A DNA stretch of 64,000 nt from Poseidonocella sp. HB161398 (lineage in GTDB: Bacteria > Pseudomonadota > Alphaproteobacteria > Rhodobacterales > Rhodobacteraceae): positions 1 through 64,000 of the forward strand of contig NZ_VATA01000021.1 in NCBI RefSeq assembly GCF_005870025.1, read 5' to 3'. Made by a program: the position numbers and the translations under genes. Below are positions 1-9,618 of this stretch, in pieces. Position 1 is the stretch's first letter. Each line of letters starts with the position of its first letter. Below the pieces are notes generated by a model. That model was not told where the DNA came from and did not search any database. It saw only the letters and a list, made by a program, of their open reading frames with translations.

Positions 1-423
1 GCGATGCGGCTGCAGGCCGAACGCGTTCCAGATCCGGCGGACCGTGGCGTGCGACAGCCCGGTCTTCGCAGCCATCGACCGGATCGACCAGTGTGTCGCG
101 TCCCGGGGCGTGCTTTCCAGCGTCCTCTTGATGACCTCCGCCACCTGTTCGTCCGAAACCGTGCGTGGACGGCCTTCACGGTATTCATCGGAAAGCCCCT
201 CGAGCCTCTGCTCCGCAAAGCGGCGGCGCCATTTGCCCACCGTGTGCTGGCTGTGGCCGAGTGAGGCGGCGATCTCCTTGTTGGACATCCCTTCGGCGCA
301 TCGCAGGACGATGCGGCAGCGGTCCGAAAGTGATCGGGCCGCCCTGTGCCTGCGAAGCTGGGCTTCGAGGAATGAGCGTTCCTCGTCGCTGAGATCAATT
401 GGAACAGCAACACGGCCACCCAT
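1..423 (-). CDS. IS630-family transposase, N-terminal part (cut by window edge)
   Basis: Transposase of the IS630 type; only the first 141 codons are inside the window and the C-terminal DDE catalytic domain lies to the left. The start is the ATG at 421-423, preceded by GGGAGGA at good spacing. The visible part is a helix-turn-helix module: SDRCRIVLRCAEGMSNKEIA leads into SLGHSQHTVGKWRRRF, then a winged-helix-like segment (RTVSDEQVAEVI, THWSIRSMAAKTGLSHATVR) before the expected catalytic domain. Both segments are typical of IS630/Tc1-like DNA-binding regions. The reading frame is undamaged as far as can be seen, so the element may be intact. It borders the decayed repeat array on its right, a common place for insertion. 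Confidence 0.85.
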   Translation of the reverse strand, partial: MGGRVAVPIDLSDEERSFLEAQLRRHRAARSLSDRCRIVLRCAEGMSNKEIAASLGHSQHTVGKWRRRFAEQRLEGLSDEYREGRPRTVSDEQVAEVIKRTLESTPRDATHWSIRSMAAKTGLSHATVRRIWNAFGLQPHR

Positions 424-464
424 CACATCCTCCCGCATCAGGCAGAATAATGATACAAACTTTA

Positions 465-490
465 GTTCCAGGTGGCTAGGCACTAGGAAC
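465..490. repeat. Imperfect palindrome, possible IS630 terminal structure
   Basis: A 26-nt imperfect inverted repeat with arms GTTCC / GGAAC and an internal CTAG repeated on both sides lies 42 nt upstream of the transposase start. This is where the terminal inverted repeat of the IS630 element would be expected. Without the other end of the element the IS boundary cannot be fixed, so this is a position-based inference. Confidence 0.3.
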
Positions 491-504
491 AATGCGTCTC
501 ACGG

Positions 505-1290
505 AGTGCCGAAGCGCATAGGCCCAGGGCTGGGAGCAGTTGCGAAGCCGTATCCGCGTCCACTGCCTGCCGTCGGCATAGGGACGGGCTCTGGCCGTAA
601 GGGCGTCACTCATGCGCCGACACCTGTCCGCCCGGGACGGACAGAGGCGGCAACGCCCACACCCGACGGGGAGCGTTCGCTATGGGCCAGGCGCCAGGCG
701 CGATGCGTTGGGCCTGCGCCAATGCCGATCCGCCCAGGGCAGGGTGTGGTCGCGAAGCATATCCGTGCCCACGGCCTCCCGTCTGCACAGGGATGGGCTC
801 CAGTCGTGGGGGGGGGCGCCCTTGCGCCGATACCGGTCCGCCCTGGGCGGTCAGAGGCCGTGGGGCGCATCCGTGCCCGCCGGCGAGCGTCCGTTCTGGG
901 CCAGGTACTAGACGCGAGGCGTCTGACGGTGGGCCGGTATCCTTCCGTGCGGGACAGACGGTGGTCGCGGCGTGCATATCTGCCTGAAGGCGCGCGTGCT
1001 TCCGGGGCCGGCGACAGCCATGCGTGTGACCGTGAGAGGCTGATAGCGGTTGCGAAGCGCATCCCCGAGCGCTCTCGCCCATCTACCCGGGGCCGGGCAG
1101 CCGTCGCGAGGCATCCAGCCGGGCGCATGACTGCACGGGACAGGCAACGGCACTGATCTCGCGGGCGCGTCGGACCGGACAGGGGCCGCGATGCTTGAAA
1201 CTGCGTGCCGCGCCTTCAGCGCAGGGCGGACACGGATCGCGAAGGGCATCTGTGTCGAGCCGGAGCGGGGTCGTCGGGGTCCGGCGATAG
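505..1290. repeat. Degenerate tandem repeat array, about 105-bp units (about 210-bp higher order), non-coding
   Basis: This gene-less stretch is made of diverged direct repeats. A core of the type TGCGCCGATACC-GGTCCGCCC followed by GGGCGG recurs near 611, 714, 821 and 928, a spacing of 103-107 bp. A second marker, TCGCGAAGC-ATATCCGTGCC, recurs near 540, 745, 964 and 1238 with variations. Aligning 540-745 with 746-963 shows similarity along the whole length. Each core is itself near-palindromic, for example CCGCCC-T-GGGCGG near 839-851, so each unit could fold. Open frames here run in several phases at once and show no protein family; they reflect high GC. Positions 1291-1429 hold nothing further that I recognise. 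Confidence 0.65.
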
Positions 1291-1429
1291 CCGCGACGGG
1301 TCTGGCCATGCGCCGAAGCCGTCCGGGCATGCGCCGCGACGCCGACTGTCCCCTCCGCCCGGGGCGGAGGGCGGCGGCGATGTCTCCGCCGGTCCGCCGG
1401 CGCCCGGGGAGGCACCGGCGAAGAGGGGC

Positions 1430-1858
1430 CTACCAGTGGCCGGTATTCTCCATGCTCGCCCAGGGCTCTGCCGCGGGCAGCGCGTCGCCGATCTGCAGCA
1501 GCTCGATCGAGACATTGTCGGGCGAGCGCACGAAGGCCATGTGCCCGTCGCGCGGCGGCCGGTTGATGGTCACGCCCGCCGCCTGCAGCCGGGCGCACAT
1601 GTCGTAGATGTTCTCCACCCCGTAGGCGAGATGGCCGAAATGGCGGCTGTCCGAGGGCAGGCCCTCGTCGCCGTCCCAGTTGTAGGTCAGCTCCACCGGG
1701 CATTCCGGCTGGCCCGGAGGCGCCAGGAAGACCAGGGTGAAGCGGCCCTTCTCGCTTTCGGTCCGGCGGGTCTCCTCCAGCCCGAGCAGCTTGTAGAATT
1801 CGATCGACTTGTCGAGGTCCTTCACCCGGACCATGGTGTGCAGATATTTGACTTGCAT
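1430..1858 (-). CDS. gloA: Lactoylglutathione lyase (glyoxalase I)
   Basis: Isomerises the hemithioacetal of methylglyoxal and glutathione to S-lactoylglutathione, the first step of methylglyoxal detoxification in the cytoplasm. The 142-residue protein has the two beta-alpha-beta-beta-beta modules of the VOC fold. Likely metal ligands are the His of YLHTMVRV near residue 7, the Glu of PVELTYN, the His of FGHLAYGV and the Glu of VSIELLQ. Residues RFTLVFL and KSIEFYKLLG are typical of the family. Length matches bacterial Ni/Zn glyoxalase I. It is a single-gene unit, divergent from thyX. Confidence 0.9.
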   Translation of the reverse strand: MQVKYLHTMVRVKDLDKSIEFYKLLGLEETRRTESEKGRFTLVFLAPPGQPECPVELTYNWDGDEGLPSDSRHFGHLAYGVENIYDMCARLQAAGVTINRPPRDGHMAFVRSPDNVSIELLQIGDALPAAEPWASMENTGHW

Positions 1859-1966
1859 GGGCGTCGTCCCGTTTCGCGGTGTTTGCGCCTAGACAGGTAA
1901 CGGTCCGCCGGGAAATTGCCACCCCTGCGTCAGGGGAAGAAATCGCCGCCGCGCTGCGCTATAAGG

Positions 1967-1996
1967 TTGCGACTCCCCGCTTTCCTACTGCATATA
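1967..1996 (+). promoter_or_regulatory. Putative promoter of thyX
   Basis: TTGCGA at 1967-1972, an 18-bp spacer and CATATA at 1991-1996 resemble a sigma-70 promoter about 45 bp before the thyX start. The 11-mer GCATATAGTGC here (1990-2000) is repeated exactly at the putative promoter of the thioredoxin-TPR gene at 30650. A short hairpin CCCCTG-CGT-CAGGGG lies just upstream at 1923-1937. Confidence 0.35.
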
Positions 1997-2041
1997 GTGC
2001 TGGTGCGGTATCGATCCGCCAGATGCTGAAGGGGGCGCCAG

Positions 2042-2959
2042 ATGAAGGACCATGCCGTGACCGATCCGATTTCGGAAGCCATCGCCGAGAGCCGCGCCAC
2101 CCCGCGCCAGACGCTGCGCGCCACCGTGCCCGCGATGGAGGACCGGCTCTACAAGATCCATCCCGTGCTCGACCACGGCTTCGTGCGCGTCGTCGACTAC
2201 ATGGGCGATGACAGCGCGATCGTGCAGGCCGCGCGGGTCAGCTACGGCGCAGGCACCAAGAAGGCGCGCGACGATGCGGGGCTGATCCGCTACCTGATGC
2301 GCCACTGGCACTCGACTCCCTTCGAGATGTGCGAGCTGAAGCTGCACGTCAAGCTGCCGGTCTTCGTCGCCCGCCAGTGGATCCGCCACCGCACCGCCAA
2401 CGTCAACGAGTACTCCGCCCGCTACTCGATCCTCGACCGGGAATTCTACATCCCCGCGCCGGAGCAGCTGGCCGCGCAGTCGACCAGCAACAACCAGGGC
2501 CGCGGCCAGGTGCTGGAGGGCGAGGAGGCGCAGCGCGTGCTGGAGATCCTGCGCCACGATTCGATGCGCGCCTATGACAGCTACGAGGCGATGCTGAGCC
2601 AGGACGGCCAGCAGGGGCTGGCGCGCGAGCTGGCGCGGATGAACCTGCCGGCGAATATCTACACCCAGTGGTACTGGAAGGTGGATCTCCACAACCTGTT
2701 CCACTTCCTGCGCCTGCGCGCGGATGCCCATGCGCAATACGAGATCCGCGTCTATGCGGACATCATCTGCGAGATGGTCAAGGACTGGGTGCCCGCCGCC
2801 TATGCCGCCTTCGAGGATTACCGCCTGAACGCCGCGCAATTCTCGGGCAAGGGGATGGACAGCCTCCGCCGCATGCTCAAGGGCGAGGAGGTGAGCCAGG
2901 AAAGCTCTGGCATGAGCGCCGGGGAGTGGCGGGAGTTTCAGGCGCTGATCAGGGACTGA
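2042..2959 (+). CDS. thyX: FAD-dependent thymidylate synthase ThyX
   Basis: Makes dTMP from dUMP using methylenetetrahydrofolate and an FAD/NADPH cycle, replacing ThyA. The diagnostic RHR-x7-S motif is present ([11 protein letters not shown], from about residue 115). Other ThyX hallmarks are the HWHSTPFEM segment and the conserved [18 protein letters not shown] near the C-terminal half. The 305 residues include an N-terminal extension of about 35 residues typical of alphaproteobacterial ThyX. The ATG at 2042 follows a purine-rich GAAGGGGGCG tract. Monocistronic by appearance: gloA is divergent and the cold-shock gene is convergent. Confidence 0.95.
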   Translation: MKDHAVTDPISEAIAESRATPRQTLRATVPAMEDRLYKIHPVLDHGFVRVVDYMGDDSAIVQAARVSYGAGTKKARDDAGLIRYLMRHWHSTPFEMCELKLHVKLPVFVARQWIRHRTANVNEYSARYSILDREFYIPAPEQLAAQSTSNNQGRGQVLEGEEAQRVLEILRHDSMRAYDSYEAMLSQDGQQGLARELARMNLPANIYTQWYWKVDLHNLFHFLRLRADAHAQYEIRVYADIICEMVKDWVPAAYAAFEDYRLNAAQFSGKGMDSLRRMLKGEEVSQESSGMSAGEWREFQALIRD

Positions 2960-2986
2960 CGCGCCTGAAGCGGAAGGCCCGGGGGA

Positions 2987-3193
2987 TCAGGCGTTCTTGA
3001 GTTCTGTGGCCGAGGCCCGGCCGTCCCGGCCTTCGCGCAGCTCGTATTCGAGCCGCTGATTGTCGGCGAGGCCGGTCATGCCGGCCCTTTCGACGGCTGA
3101 AATATGGACGAAAATGTCCTTGCCGCCGTCGTCGGGGGCGATGAAGCCGTATCCCTTGGTGGTGTTGAACCATTTTACGGTGCCAGTGGGCAT
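2987..3193 (-). CDS. Cold-shock domain protein (CspA family)
   Basis: Small single-stranded nucleic-acid-binding protein, likely an RNA chaperone. The 68 residues form one cold-shock domain with RNP1 (KGYGFIAPD) and RNP2 (DIFVHISAV); the opening GTVKWFNTTKGYGF is classic. The start at 3191-3193 is preceded by AAGGAG. The C-terminal half (ELREGRDGRASATEL) is slightly divergent, as in many alphaproteobacterial paralogues. The 180-bp gap to the divergent ArsC-like gene leaves room for a long 5' leader, as is usual for csp genes, but I could not define a specific structure. Confidence 0.9.
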   Translation of the reverse strand: MPTGTVKWFNTTKGYGFIAPDDGGKDIFVHISAVERAGMTGLADNQRLEYELREGRDGRASATELKNA

Positions 3194-3374
3194 CCGGTAT
3201 CTCCTTGCACTTGTGGGGCCGCGCGGACTGGCCCCGCTGTCGATGACCCGGTGGTCGCGCTTACCGGGCCGGGATGAATTCCCTGAATAAAGGGTTAAGG
3301 AACGCCCGAAAAAGGCAAGAATTATTGGATAATCTTTCGCTGCTAAGCAGCAATTGTGAAGGAAAGAGGGAAAC

Positions 3375-3698
3375 ATGGTTCTCTACGGTCTGAAGACCTG
3401 TGACACATGCCGAAAAGCTAGGCGCGCTCTGTCCGAGGCCGGGCAGGAGCCGGATTTCGTCGATCTGCGCGAGACGCCGCCCGCCCGGGCGCAGCTCGAG
3501 ACCTGGCTGGAGCGGCTGGGACCGGCGCTGATGAACACCCGCTCGACCACCTGGCGGGGCCTTTCCGAAGACGAACGGGCCGGCGATCCGGTGGATCTGA
3601 TGCTGGCCCATCCGGCACTGGTCAAGCGCCCGGTGATCGAGGCGGGCGACGCGCTCCATCTCGGCTGGGGCAAGGACGTGCAGGCGGCGCTGCTCTAG
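3375..3698 (+). CDS. ArsC/Spx-family thioredoxin-fold protein (YffB-like)
   Basis: A 107-residue thioredoxin-fold protein of the arsenate-reductase/Spx superfamily. It carries CDTCRKARRAL near residue 10, that is a CxxC where classical ArsC has a single Cys, and the family's LEDGP-like C-terminal region reads VKRPVIEAGDALHLG. These features fit the YffB/ArsC-like subgroup, whose members are often glutathione-linked reductases of unproven substrate. Arsenate reduction should not be assumed. The start follows GAGGGAAAC. No arsenic-resistance genes are nearby. Confidence 0.75.
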   Translation: MVLYGLKTCDTCRKARRALSEAGQEPDFVDLRETPPARAQLETWLERLGPALMNTRSTTWRGLSEDERAGDPVDLMLAHPALVKRPVIEAGDALHLGWGKDVQAALL

Positions 3699-3702
3699 CC
3701 CG

Positions 3703-4224
3703 TCAGCGGCGGCGGGCGGATCCGGGCTTCGGTCCGGGATCGTCCGGGCCGATCATCTCGGCCGACACTTCGGGCGGCGCCGGGCAGGCGACGTCCAGCA
3801 CGGCATCCAGCGTGGACACCGAGAAATGCAGCAGCGGGGCCTCGAGCGCGTCCAGCGCATCGGTCGCGCGGGCAATGTAGTCGAGGAAGGCCGAGCTGTC
3901 ATGGCGCCTGATCGGCGAGGACTGGTCCTCGTCCTCGTCCTCGTCGGACATGGCAAACCCCTCGTCCCGCCAGGCGTAGGTCACGCAGTCGCGGAACACG
4001 ATCGAGTAGCGCAGGCAGCCCGGGAGGGTGTCGATCTCCTTCGGGATGCCGATCAGGCTGTCGATCAGCGCGCTGCCGGAGCCGCCGCTGTCGCCGCCTT
4101 CCGCGATCTCGGCGGAGTCCACCCAGAGCGTGACCGTGTCGAATTCCGGTCCCGCGGCGAGTCCGCCGAAGCGCAGGAAGCGCTCGGCGGACAGAAGGCC
4201 GGTGGCGTCGGTGCCGATCATCAC
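3703..4224 (-). CDS. Hypothetical protein downstream of thrS
   Basis: I do not recognise a family. The 173-residue product has an acidic run (SDEDEDEDQ, about residues 92-100), a Cys-containing middle (CLRYSIVFRDCVTYAW) and a basic Pro/Arg tail (GPKPGSARRR). No signal peptide or membrane segment is evident. It begins with GTG at 4224, or ATG at 4221, immediately after the thrS stop at 4226, so it is almost certainly translated from the thrS transcript. The tight coupling supports it being real; the function is unknown. Confidence 0.6.
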   Translation of the reverse strand: MMIGTDATGLLSAERFLRFGGLAAGPEFDTVTLWVDSAEIAEGGDSGGSGSALIDSLIGIPKEIDTLPGCLRYSIVFRDCVTYAWRDEGFAMSDEDEDEDQSSPIRRHDSSAFLDYIARATDALDALEAPLLHFSVSTLDAVLDVACPAPPEVSAEMIGPDDPGPKPGSARRR

Positions 4225-4225
4225 G

Positions 4226-6172
4226 TCAGCGCAGATCCGGCGCGGTGGCGTCGAGCGCCAGCTCTGCGGCGATCTCCTCCAGCGTCTTCATCGCGGTCTG
4301 CTTCTCGCCGAGGCGGCGGACGGTGACCGTGCGCTCCTCGACCTCCTTCATGCCGCAGGCCAGGATCACCGGGACCTTGCCGACGGAATGCTCGCGGACC
4401 TTGTAGTTGATCTTCTCGTTGCGGGTGTCGGCCTCGGCACGGATGCCCTTGGCCCGCAGCGCGGCGACGACTTCGTTCACGTAGCCGTCCGCATCCGAGA
4501 CGATCGAGGCCACGACCACCTGGCGCGGGGCCAGCCAGAAGGGCAGCTTGCCGGCGTGCTCCTCGATCAGGATGCCGATGAAGCGCTCGAAGGAGCCGAG
4601 CACCGCGCGGTGCAGCATGATCGGTCGGTGCTTGGCGCCATCCGCGGCGATGAAGTTCGCGTCCAGCCGCTCCGGCAGGTTCGGGTCGACTTGCAGCGTG
4701 CCGCATTGCCAGTCCCGGCCGATCGCGTCGCGCAGCACGAATTCCAGCTTCGGACCGTAGAAGGCGCCTTCGCCCTCCTGGAGCTCGAAGTCGTACCCGG
4801 CCGCCTTGCAGGCATTGCCCAGCGACTCCTCGGCATGGTCCCAGCTCTCCTCGGTCCCGATCCGCTTCTCGGGGCGGGTGGAGAGCTTGATCGACCAGTC
4901 GTGGAAGCCGAGATCGGCATAGATCGCCGCGAGGAACTCGATGAACTTCTTCGTTTCCGCCTCGATCTGCTCTTCGGTGCAGAAGATATGCGCGTCATCC
5001 TGGGTGAAGCCGCGGACCCGCATGATCCCGTGCAGGGCGCCCGAGGGCTCGTAGCGGTTGCACGAGCCGAACTCGGCCATGCGCAGCGGCAGGTCGCGGT
5101 AGGATTTCAGGCCCTGGTTGAACACCTGCACATGGCAGGGGCAGTTCATCGGCTTCAGCGCGTTGACGGTCTTCTCCCGGGCATGCTCCTCGTCCACTTC
5201 GACGATGAACATGTTCTCCTGGTAGTTGTCCCAGTGCCCGGATTTCTCCCACAGCACGCGGTTCACCACCTGGGGGGTGTTGACCTCGACATAGCCGTCG
5301 ACGCGCTGCTTGCGGCGCATGTAGTCCTGCAGCGTGGTGTAGATGGTCCAGCCGTTCGGGTGCCAGAAGATCTGGCCCGGCGCCTCTTCCTGCATGTGGA
5401 ACAGGTCCATTTCGCGGCCGAGCTTGCGGTGGTCGCGCTTGGCGGCCTCCTCCAGCATCTGCATATGGGCCTTCAGGTCGTTGCGGTTCCTGAACGCCAC
5501 GCCGTAGATCCGCTGCAGCATCGGCCGCGTCGAGTCGCCCAGCCAGTAGGCGCCGGCCACATGGGTCAGCTTGAAGGCGTCGGCGGGCAGCTGCCCGGTA
5601 TTCTGCAGGTGCGGACCGCGGCACAGATCCTGCCAGCCGCCATGCCAGTACATGCGGATCTGCTGGTCCTCGGGGATGCGGTTGACCAGCTCGACCTTGT
5701 AGGGCTCGCCGGTCTTCTCGTAATGCGCCAGCGCGTCCGCCCGCGACCACACCTCGGTGCGCACGGGTTCGCGGGCGTTGATGATGTCCTTCATCTTCGC
5801 CTCGATGGCGCCCAGATCCTCGGGCGTGAAGGGCTCGGCACGGTCGAAATCGTAGAACCAGCCATGGTCGCGGACCGGGCCGATCGTGACCTTGACGTCG
5901 GGCCACAGCTCCTGCACCGCGCGGGCCATGACATGCGCCAGGTCGTGGCGGATCAGCTCCAGCGCCGGGGCGTCGTCCTTGAGGGTGTTGATGGCGATGG
6001 CGCCGTCTGCCTCGATCGGCCAGGCCAGATCCCAGTGCGCGCCGTCAAGCTGCGCCGAGATCGCCTTTTTCGCAAGCGAGGGAGAGATGTCCGCAGCGAC
6101 ATCGGCGGCGGTGATGCCGGCCGGAAACTCGCGCGAATTGCCATCGGGGAAGGTGAGGGTGATCTGGGACAT
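4226..6172 (-). CDS. thrS: Threonyl-tRNA synthetase
   Basis: Charges tRNA-Thr. The 648 residues follow the full ThrRS order: TGS domain (residues 1-60, [16 protein letters not shown]), the second editing domain ([18 protein letters not shown], with [10 protein letters not shown] near its end), the class II catalytic core, and the anticodon-binding domain ([35 protein letters not shown]). The zinc ligand Cys sits in [10 protein letters not shown] around residue 340, and motif 3 is [16 protein letters not shown] around residue 527. The start at 6172 follows GAGGAGG; the frame continues upstream without stops, but that part is unlike ThrRS. No T-box-like leader was seen. Confidence 0.97.
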   Translation of the reverse strand: MSQITLTFPDGNSREFPAGITAADVAADISPSLAKKAISAQLDGAHWDLAWPIEADGAIAINTLKDDAPALELIRHDLAHVMARAVQELWPDVKVTIGPVRDHGWFYDFDRAEPFTPEDLGAIEAKMKDIINAREPVRTEVWSRADALAHYEKTGEPYKVELVNRIPEDQQIRMYWHGGWQDLCRGPHLQNTGQLPADAFKLTHVAGAYWLGDSTRPMLQRIYGVAFRNRNDLKAHMQMLEEAAKRDHRKLGREMDLFHMQEEAPGQIFWHPNGWTIYTTLQDYMRRKQRVDGYVEVNTPQVVNRVLWEKSGHWDNYQENMFIVEVDEEHAREKTVNALKPMNCPCHVQVFNQGLKSYRDLPLRMAEFGSCNRYEPSGALHGIMRVRGFTQDDAHIFCTEEQIEAETKKFIEFLAAIYADLGFHDWSIKLSTRPEKRIGTEESWDHAEESLGNACKAAGYDFELQEGEGAFYGPKLEFVLRDAIGRDWQCGTLQVDPNLPERLDANFIAADGAKHRPIMLHRAVLGSFERFIGILIEEHAGKLPFWLAPRQVVVASIVSDADGYVNEVVAALRAKGIRAEADTRNEKINYKVREHSVGKVPVILACGMKEVEERTVTVRRLGEKQTAMKTLEEIAAELALDATAPDLR

Positions 6173-6461
6173 CTGAGGTCCTCCTCGTCGGTCTGGCGCC
6201 CACGGAACGCCCGGTTGCGGGTATTTGGTCGTGGCCGCCTCCTGCCCGATGCCGCGGCCGGGGTCAACCCGTCGCGGCCCGTCCGCCTGCCTGTCGCGGC
6301 GGAGCGCGGAATCCGCGGCATTAAGGATAAATGCAGAACATTCTGCAGGCGCGGCGTTAAGGCGGCTATGGTGAATTGGGCGTATACCACGCCGCGAGCG
6401 CGCCCTGACCGGGCCGGATCCCGACCGGACCGGCCCCCGACCGAACCAGCCGAGGTGTTCC

Positions 6462-8183
6462 ATGCCTGTCTTCCTCTCGACCGATGACGGACATGTCCTG
6501 CTTGCCCGTTTCGAGGACCGCCGCGCGGTGGAGATGGCGGATTTCGGGCGGCCGCTGACCGGGCTCGCGATCACCTCCTCGGGGGGGCTGCTGGGCGCGA
6601 CGGAAACCCGCGTCTACCGGCTCGACATTTCCGATCCCGGCGCGGCGCCCCGGACGCTGGCGCTGGTCTCCTCGGGCGGCGGGATCGAGGGGATCGACGT
6701 GGACGGCTCCGACCGGCTGCTGATCGGCACGGCCTCGGGCCAGGTCTGGCGGCAGGAGCGCGACGGAAGGCTCAGCGATATCGGCCAGTTCGCCGACGGC
6801 ATCCAGGGCGGGATCGCGCGGGTCGGCGGCTTCGCCTTCGCGGTCGGGCAGACCGGCATCCTGTCGGTGATGAGCCTGCGCAGCGGCGAAGTGACGGAGC
6901 TGCGGCTTCTCGGCATCGGCACGGTCCTGGCGATCTGCGCCGAGGACCGCGAGCTGCGCATCACCGTCTCGGTCAATGGCGGGCAGCCGCAATTCCTGCT
7001 CTACAATGCCGATACCGGCCAGCTCGGCGCGGCCAGCGGGCTGCTCGGGCTCTATGACCGGATCACCGGCGCGGCCAGCGGCGACCTGGCCACCCCGGGC
7101 TACGAGGGCGACTCGACCGACGACACCTTCATCGGCACCGCCTATGACGACGTGATGGAGTGCCGCGAGGGCGACGACCGGGCCTTCGCGCGCGACGGCA
7201 ACGACGTCCTGCATGGCGGCGGCGGCGACGACCTGCTGATGGGGGAGGCCGGCGACGACACGCTGGACGGCGGTGAGGGGGACGACGCCTTCTACGGCGG
7301 CGAAGGCTCGGACTGGGCCGTCCTGCAGGCCGCGGCGCTCAGGGTCGACCTGACCATCGACCGCGGCCAGGTGACCGGGCAGGGGATCGACTTCTTCGAG
7401 TCGGTGGAGAACCTGCGCGGCTGGAGCGGCAACGACCATTTCACCGGCGACCATGTCGCCAACATCTTCGAGGGTCTGGGCGGCGACGACACGCTCCTGG
7501 GGCGCGGCGGCGACGACACGCTGCGCGGCGGGACGGGGGACGACTACCTGCGCGGCGGCGACGGCGACGACGTGCTCGACGGCGGCGACGGGTTTGACAT
7601 GGTCTCCTATGCCGGCGAGACGGCGGTCACGGTCAGCCTCGCCCGCGTGCACGCGCAGGAGACCGGCCGCGGCGCCGACGTGCTGCGCAATATCGAGGGG
7701 ATCAGCGGCTCCAGCGGCAATGACCGGCTGACCGGCGACGACGGCGCCAACCGGCTGGAGGGCAATGCCGGCTTCGATAGGCTTTCGGGCGGCGGCGGCA
7801 ACGACTCGCTCTACGGGCTGCGCGGCTTCGACTGGCTCGAGGGCGGGGCGGGCTCGGACTATCTCGACGGCGGCAATGGCGACGACACGCTCGACGGCGG
7901 CACCGGCGCGGGCAGCGACACCTGCTGGGGCGGCTACGGGGCGGATGTCTTCGTCTTCACCGTCTCGGGCGCGGGCGGCGCGCGCTCCGGGCGCTGCGTG
8001 ATCCTCGATTTCGACGCGGCAGAAGGCGACCGGATCGACCTGGTCGGAGAGACCGCGGCCGGGTTCGACAGCTGGCAGATCGACCGGGTCGCGGGCGGCT
8101 CGATGGTCACCTTCTCGAACGGCACGGAGCTGGTCCTGACCGGCATCGCCCCCTCTGAGGTCGAGGCCGGCTGGTTCCAGTAG
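6462..8183 (+). CDS. RTX-type calcium-binding repeat protein
   Basis: A predicted 573-residue secreted protein. Residues 1 to about 210 form a repeat-rich module resembling a beta-propeller ([41 protein letters not shown]). From about residue 220 there are many glycine/aspartate nonapeptides of the GGxGxDxLx type ([36 protein letters not shown]), the calcium-binding beta-roll. The C-terminal part ([28 protein letters not shown]) matches the usual end of type I-secreted RTX proteins, where the export signal lies. There is no N-terminal signal peptide. No ABC/HlyD exporter genes are nearby, so export must use a system encoded elsewhere. The native activity is unknown. Confidence 0.85.
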   Translation: MPVFLSTDDGHVLLARFEDRRAVEMADFGRPLTGLAITSSGGLLGATETRVYRLDISDPGAAPRTLALVSSGGGIEGIDVDGSDRLLIGTASGQVWRQERDGRLSDIGQFADGIQGGIARVGGFAFAVGQTGILSVMSLRSGEVTELRLLGIGTVLAICAEDRELRITVSVNGGQPQFLLYNADTGQLGAASGLLGLYDRITGAASGDLATPGYEGDSTDDTFIGTAYDDVMECREGDDRAFARDGNDVLHGGGGDDLLMGEAGDDTLDGGEGDDAFYGGEGSDWAVLQAAALRVDLTIDRGQVTGQGIDFFESVENLRGWSGNDHFTGDHVANIFEGLGGDDTLLGRGGDDTLRGGTGDDYLRGGDGDDVLDGGDGFDMVSYAGETAVTVSLARVHAQETGRGADVLRNIEGISGSSGNDRLTGDDGANRLEGNAGFDRLSGGGGNDSLYGLRGFDWLEGGAGSDYLDGGNGDDTLDGGTGAGSDTCWGGYGADVFVFTVSGAGGARSGRCVILDFDAAEGDRIDLVGETAAGFDSWQIDRVAGGSMVTFSNGTELVLTGIAPSEVEAGWFQ

Positions 8184-9618
8184 CGTTCCCGGGCGCCCCC
8201 CGAGGACGTGCAGGCAAAGCGGGGCCTGACGCGCGTTATCCCGGTCCCGGCCGCGTTCCCGGAGCCAGGCCGGTTCGGGACGACGGGAGAGCCGTGCTGT
8301 CAAAAGTGGCGCGCCGGTCGTTCTGCGGTCCTGCGGACCTTGCGCTGGCCGCCATCGAGCCCTTCCTCGAAGCCGAAGCCGAAGCCGAAGCCGAAGCCGA
8401 AGCCGAAGCCGAAGCCGAAGCCGAAGCCGAAGCCGAAGCCGAAGCCGAAGCCGGAGCCGGAGCCCGTGGCCAACTGGGTCCAATGGTGGCGCCAAACGGG
8501 ACAAGACGCCCGGCCAGCCCGGGCCGCATTTGCGCGGGGACGAGACCGCTCGGCGTCTGCTTCTCTTGAACATGGCCCGTTGCGAGCGTGAGCATCGACC
8601 GGATGTGGCCAGGCTCTCGACCGCCGGGCGTCCGGAGGGCAGGTCCCGCACGCGGCGGCACTATGGTACTGGACCGGTGGCGGTGACGTGCCGACTTTGC
8701 CCCATAGGCGATGTGCCACGGCCGTGTCTTTGGCCTCTGCGCGCAAAGACTGTCTGGAATTCCGCGTCGACGGATATGGCGTCGAGGGACTTCGGGACGT
8801 CTCCGACCGTCGGGAACAGTGCCGTGATGGCGCCCGGACAGTTCAGGGACCGGGCTGCGGCTTTCGAAGCGGTGCCAGCCACGTACGGGGCTGGACGGGA
8901 AAGTCCAGTCTCCGCGTGGCTCACCGGCGTTAGCAGGGCGCAGCTGGCGGAACAGGGGCACCCTTGCCGAAGCGGCGAGCACAGGCTCCTTGTGCCGCGC
9001 GGCTGCCCAGGGAGCCGACCCCGCCCGCATGGCGCGATCAATGCAGTGCGGTTCGCATTCGCCGCGATGCCGTCCGGTCTGTCGGGCGTGCTTGCCGAAT
9101 TTGCCGAACATCGCTGCCCGTCCGGGCCGTGCGCGCCGGTCGGCTGGCAAGGCGCGAAGAGGACGGCGAACTGTACCGGTCCCCGCACGATCGGCATCAG
9201 TTCGGCTCCTGTCGCCAGCTTGGCCGAGATGCGGCCCCGCTCGCGTTGCCGTGGGGGCGCAGGCTGCCGGCGGGGCCAGCGGCCTTCCACGGGACATGCC
9301 GGAGCGGGCACCGGCGATGGATTTGCGGACTCGGCTCCCATGGGGCGCGTTCGGGCCCGGGCGGGACGCTCCGGTGCGCAGAGGGCGCAGCCTCCTGCCT
9401 CGAGATCTCTGGCTACTGCCTTGCGCAGGATCGGTCGTGGAGCCGGTGGCTGTCCCGTTCTCGCGACCAGTGCAGCCGAGTGCGACGGGTTTTCTCCAAG
9501 CAGACCATCCTGGCGCAGGCAGTGGGCCGGGCTGGGATTGTTCGCGGTTCAGCGCGCCGGGACATGCAGCTCGGCGTGCCGCTTTCCGGCATCCGGGCGC
9601 CCGGCATCGGGCCGCCTG
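8184..9618. other. Gene-less GC-rich stretch
   Basis: About 1.4 kb without a credible gene, between the RTX gene and xdhC. Long frames are open on both strands, but none resembles a protein family, none has a convincing start, and several mutually overlapping frames are equally open. The only defined feature is the hexanucleotide repeat at 8369-8464. By analogy with 13465-14450, where similar-looking sequence is a fossil transposase, this may be a decayed insertion, but I could not identify a parent element. Confidence 0.5.
8369..8464. repeat. GAAGCC hexanucleotide microsatellite, 14 perfect plus 2 variant copies
   Basis: Fourteen uninterrupted copies of GAAGCC occupy 8369-8452, followed by two GGAGCC copies to 8464. 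All six frames through it stay open and would encode dipeptide repeats (Glu-Ala, Lys-Pro and Ser-Arg-type frames on the plus strand; Gly-Phe, Leu-Arg and Ala-Ser on the minus strand). The flanking frames carry no recognisable domain, so I treat it as a repeat and not as part of a gene. Copy number is likely to vary between isolates. Confidence 0.95.

Noticed and set aside
44-1156. Long plus-strand open frame over the start of the window
   Set aside because: It runs antisense to the IS630 transposase and then through the tandem array. Its product is Arg/Pro/Ala-rich without domains.
505-1290. Array considered as a CRISPR
   Set aside because: Units are contiguous, diverged and about 105 bp; there are no short identical repeats with unique spacers and no cas genes.
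4028-6487. 819-codon plus-strand frame
   Set aside because: It is the antisense shadow of thrS, which has full family similarity; the frame lacks stops only because of third-position GC bias.
8208-8591. Lys-Pro or Glu-Ala repeat proteins encoded by the GAAGCC tract
   Set aside because: All frames are equally open through the repeat, the flanks are not protein-like, and no start codon with a ribosome-binding site stands out.
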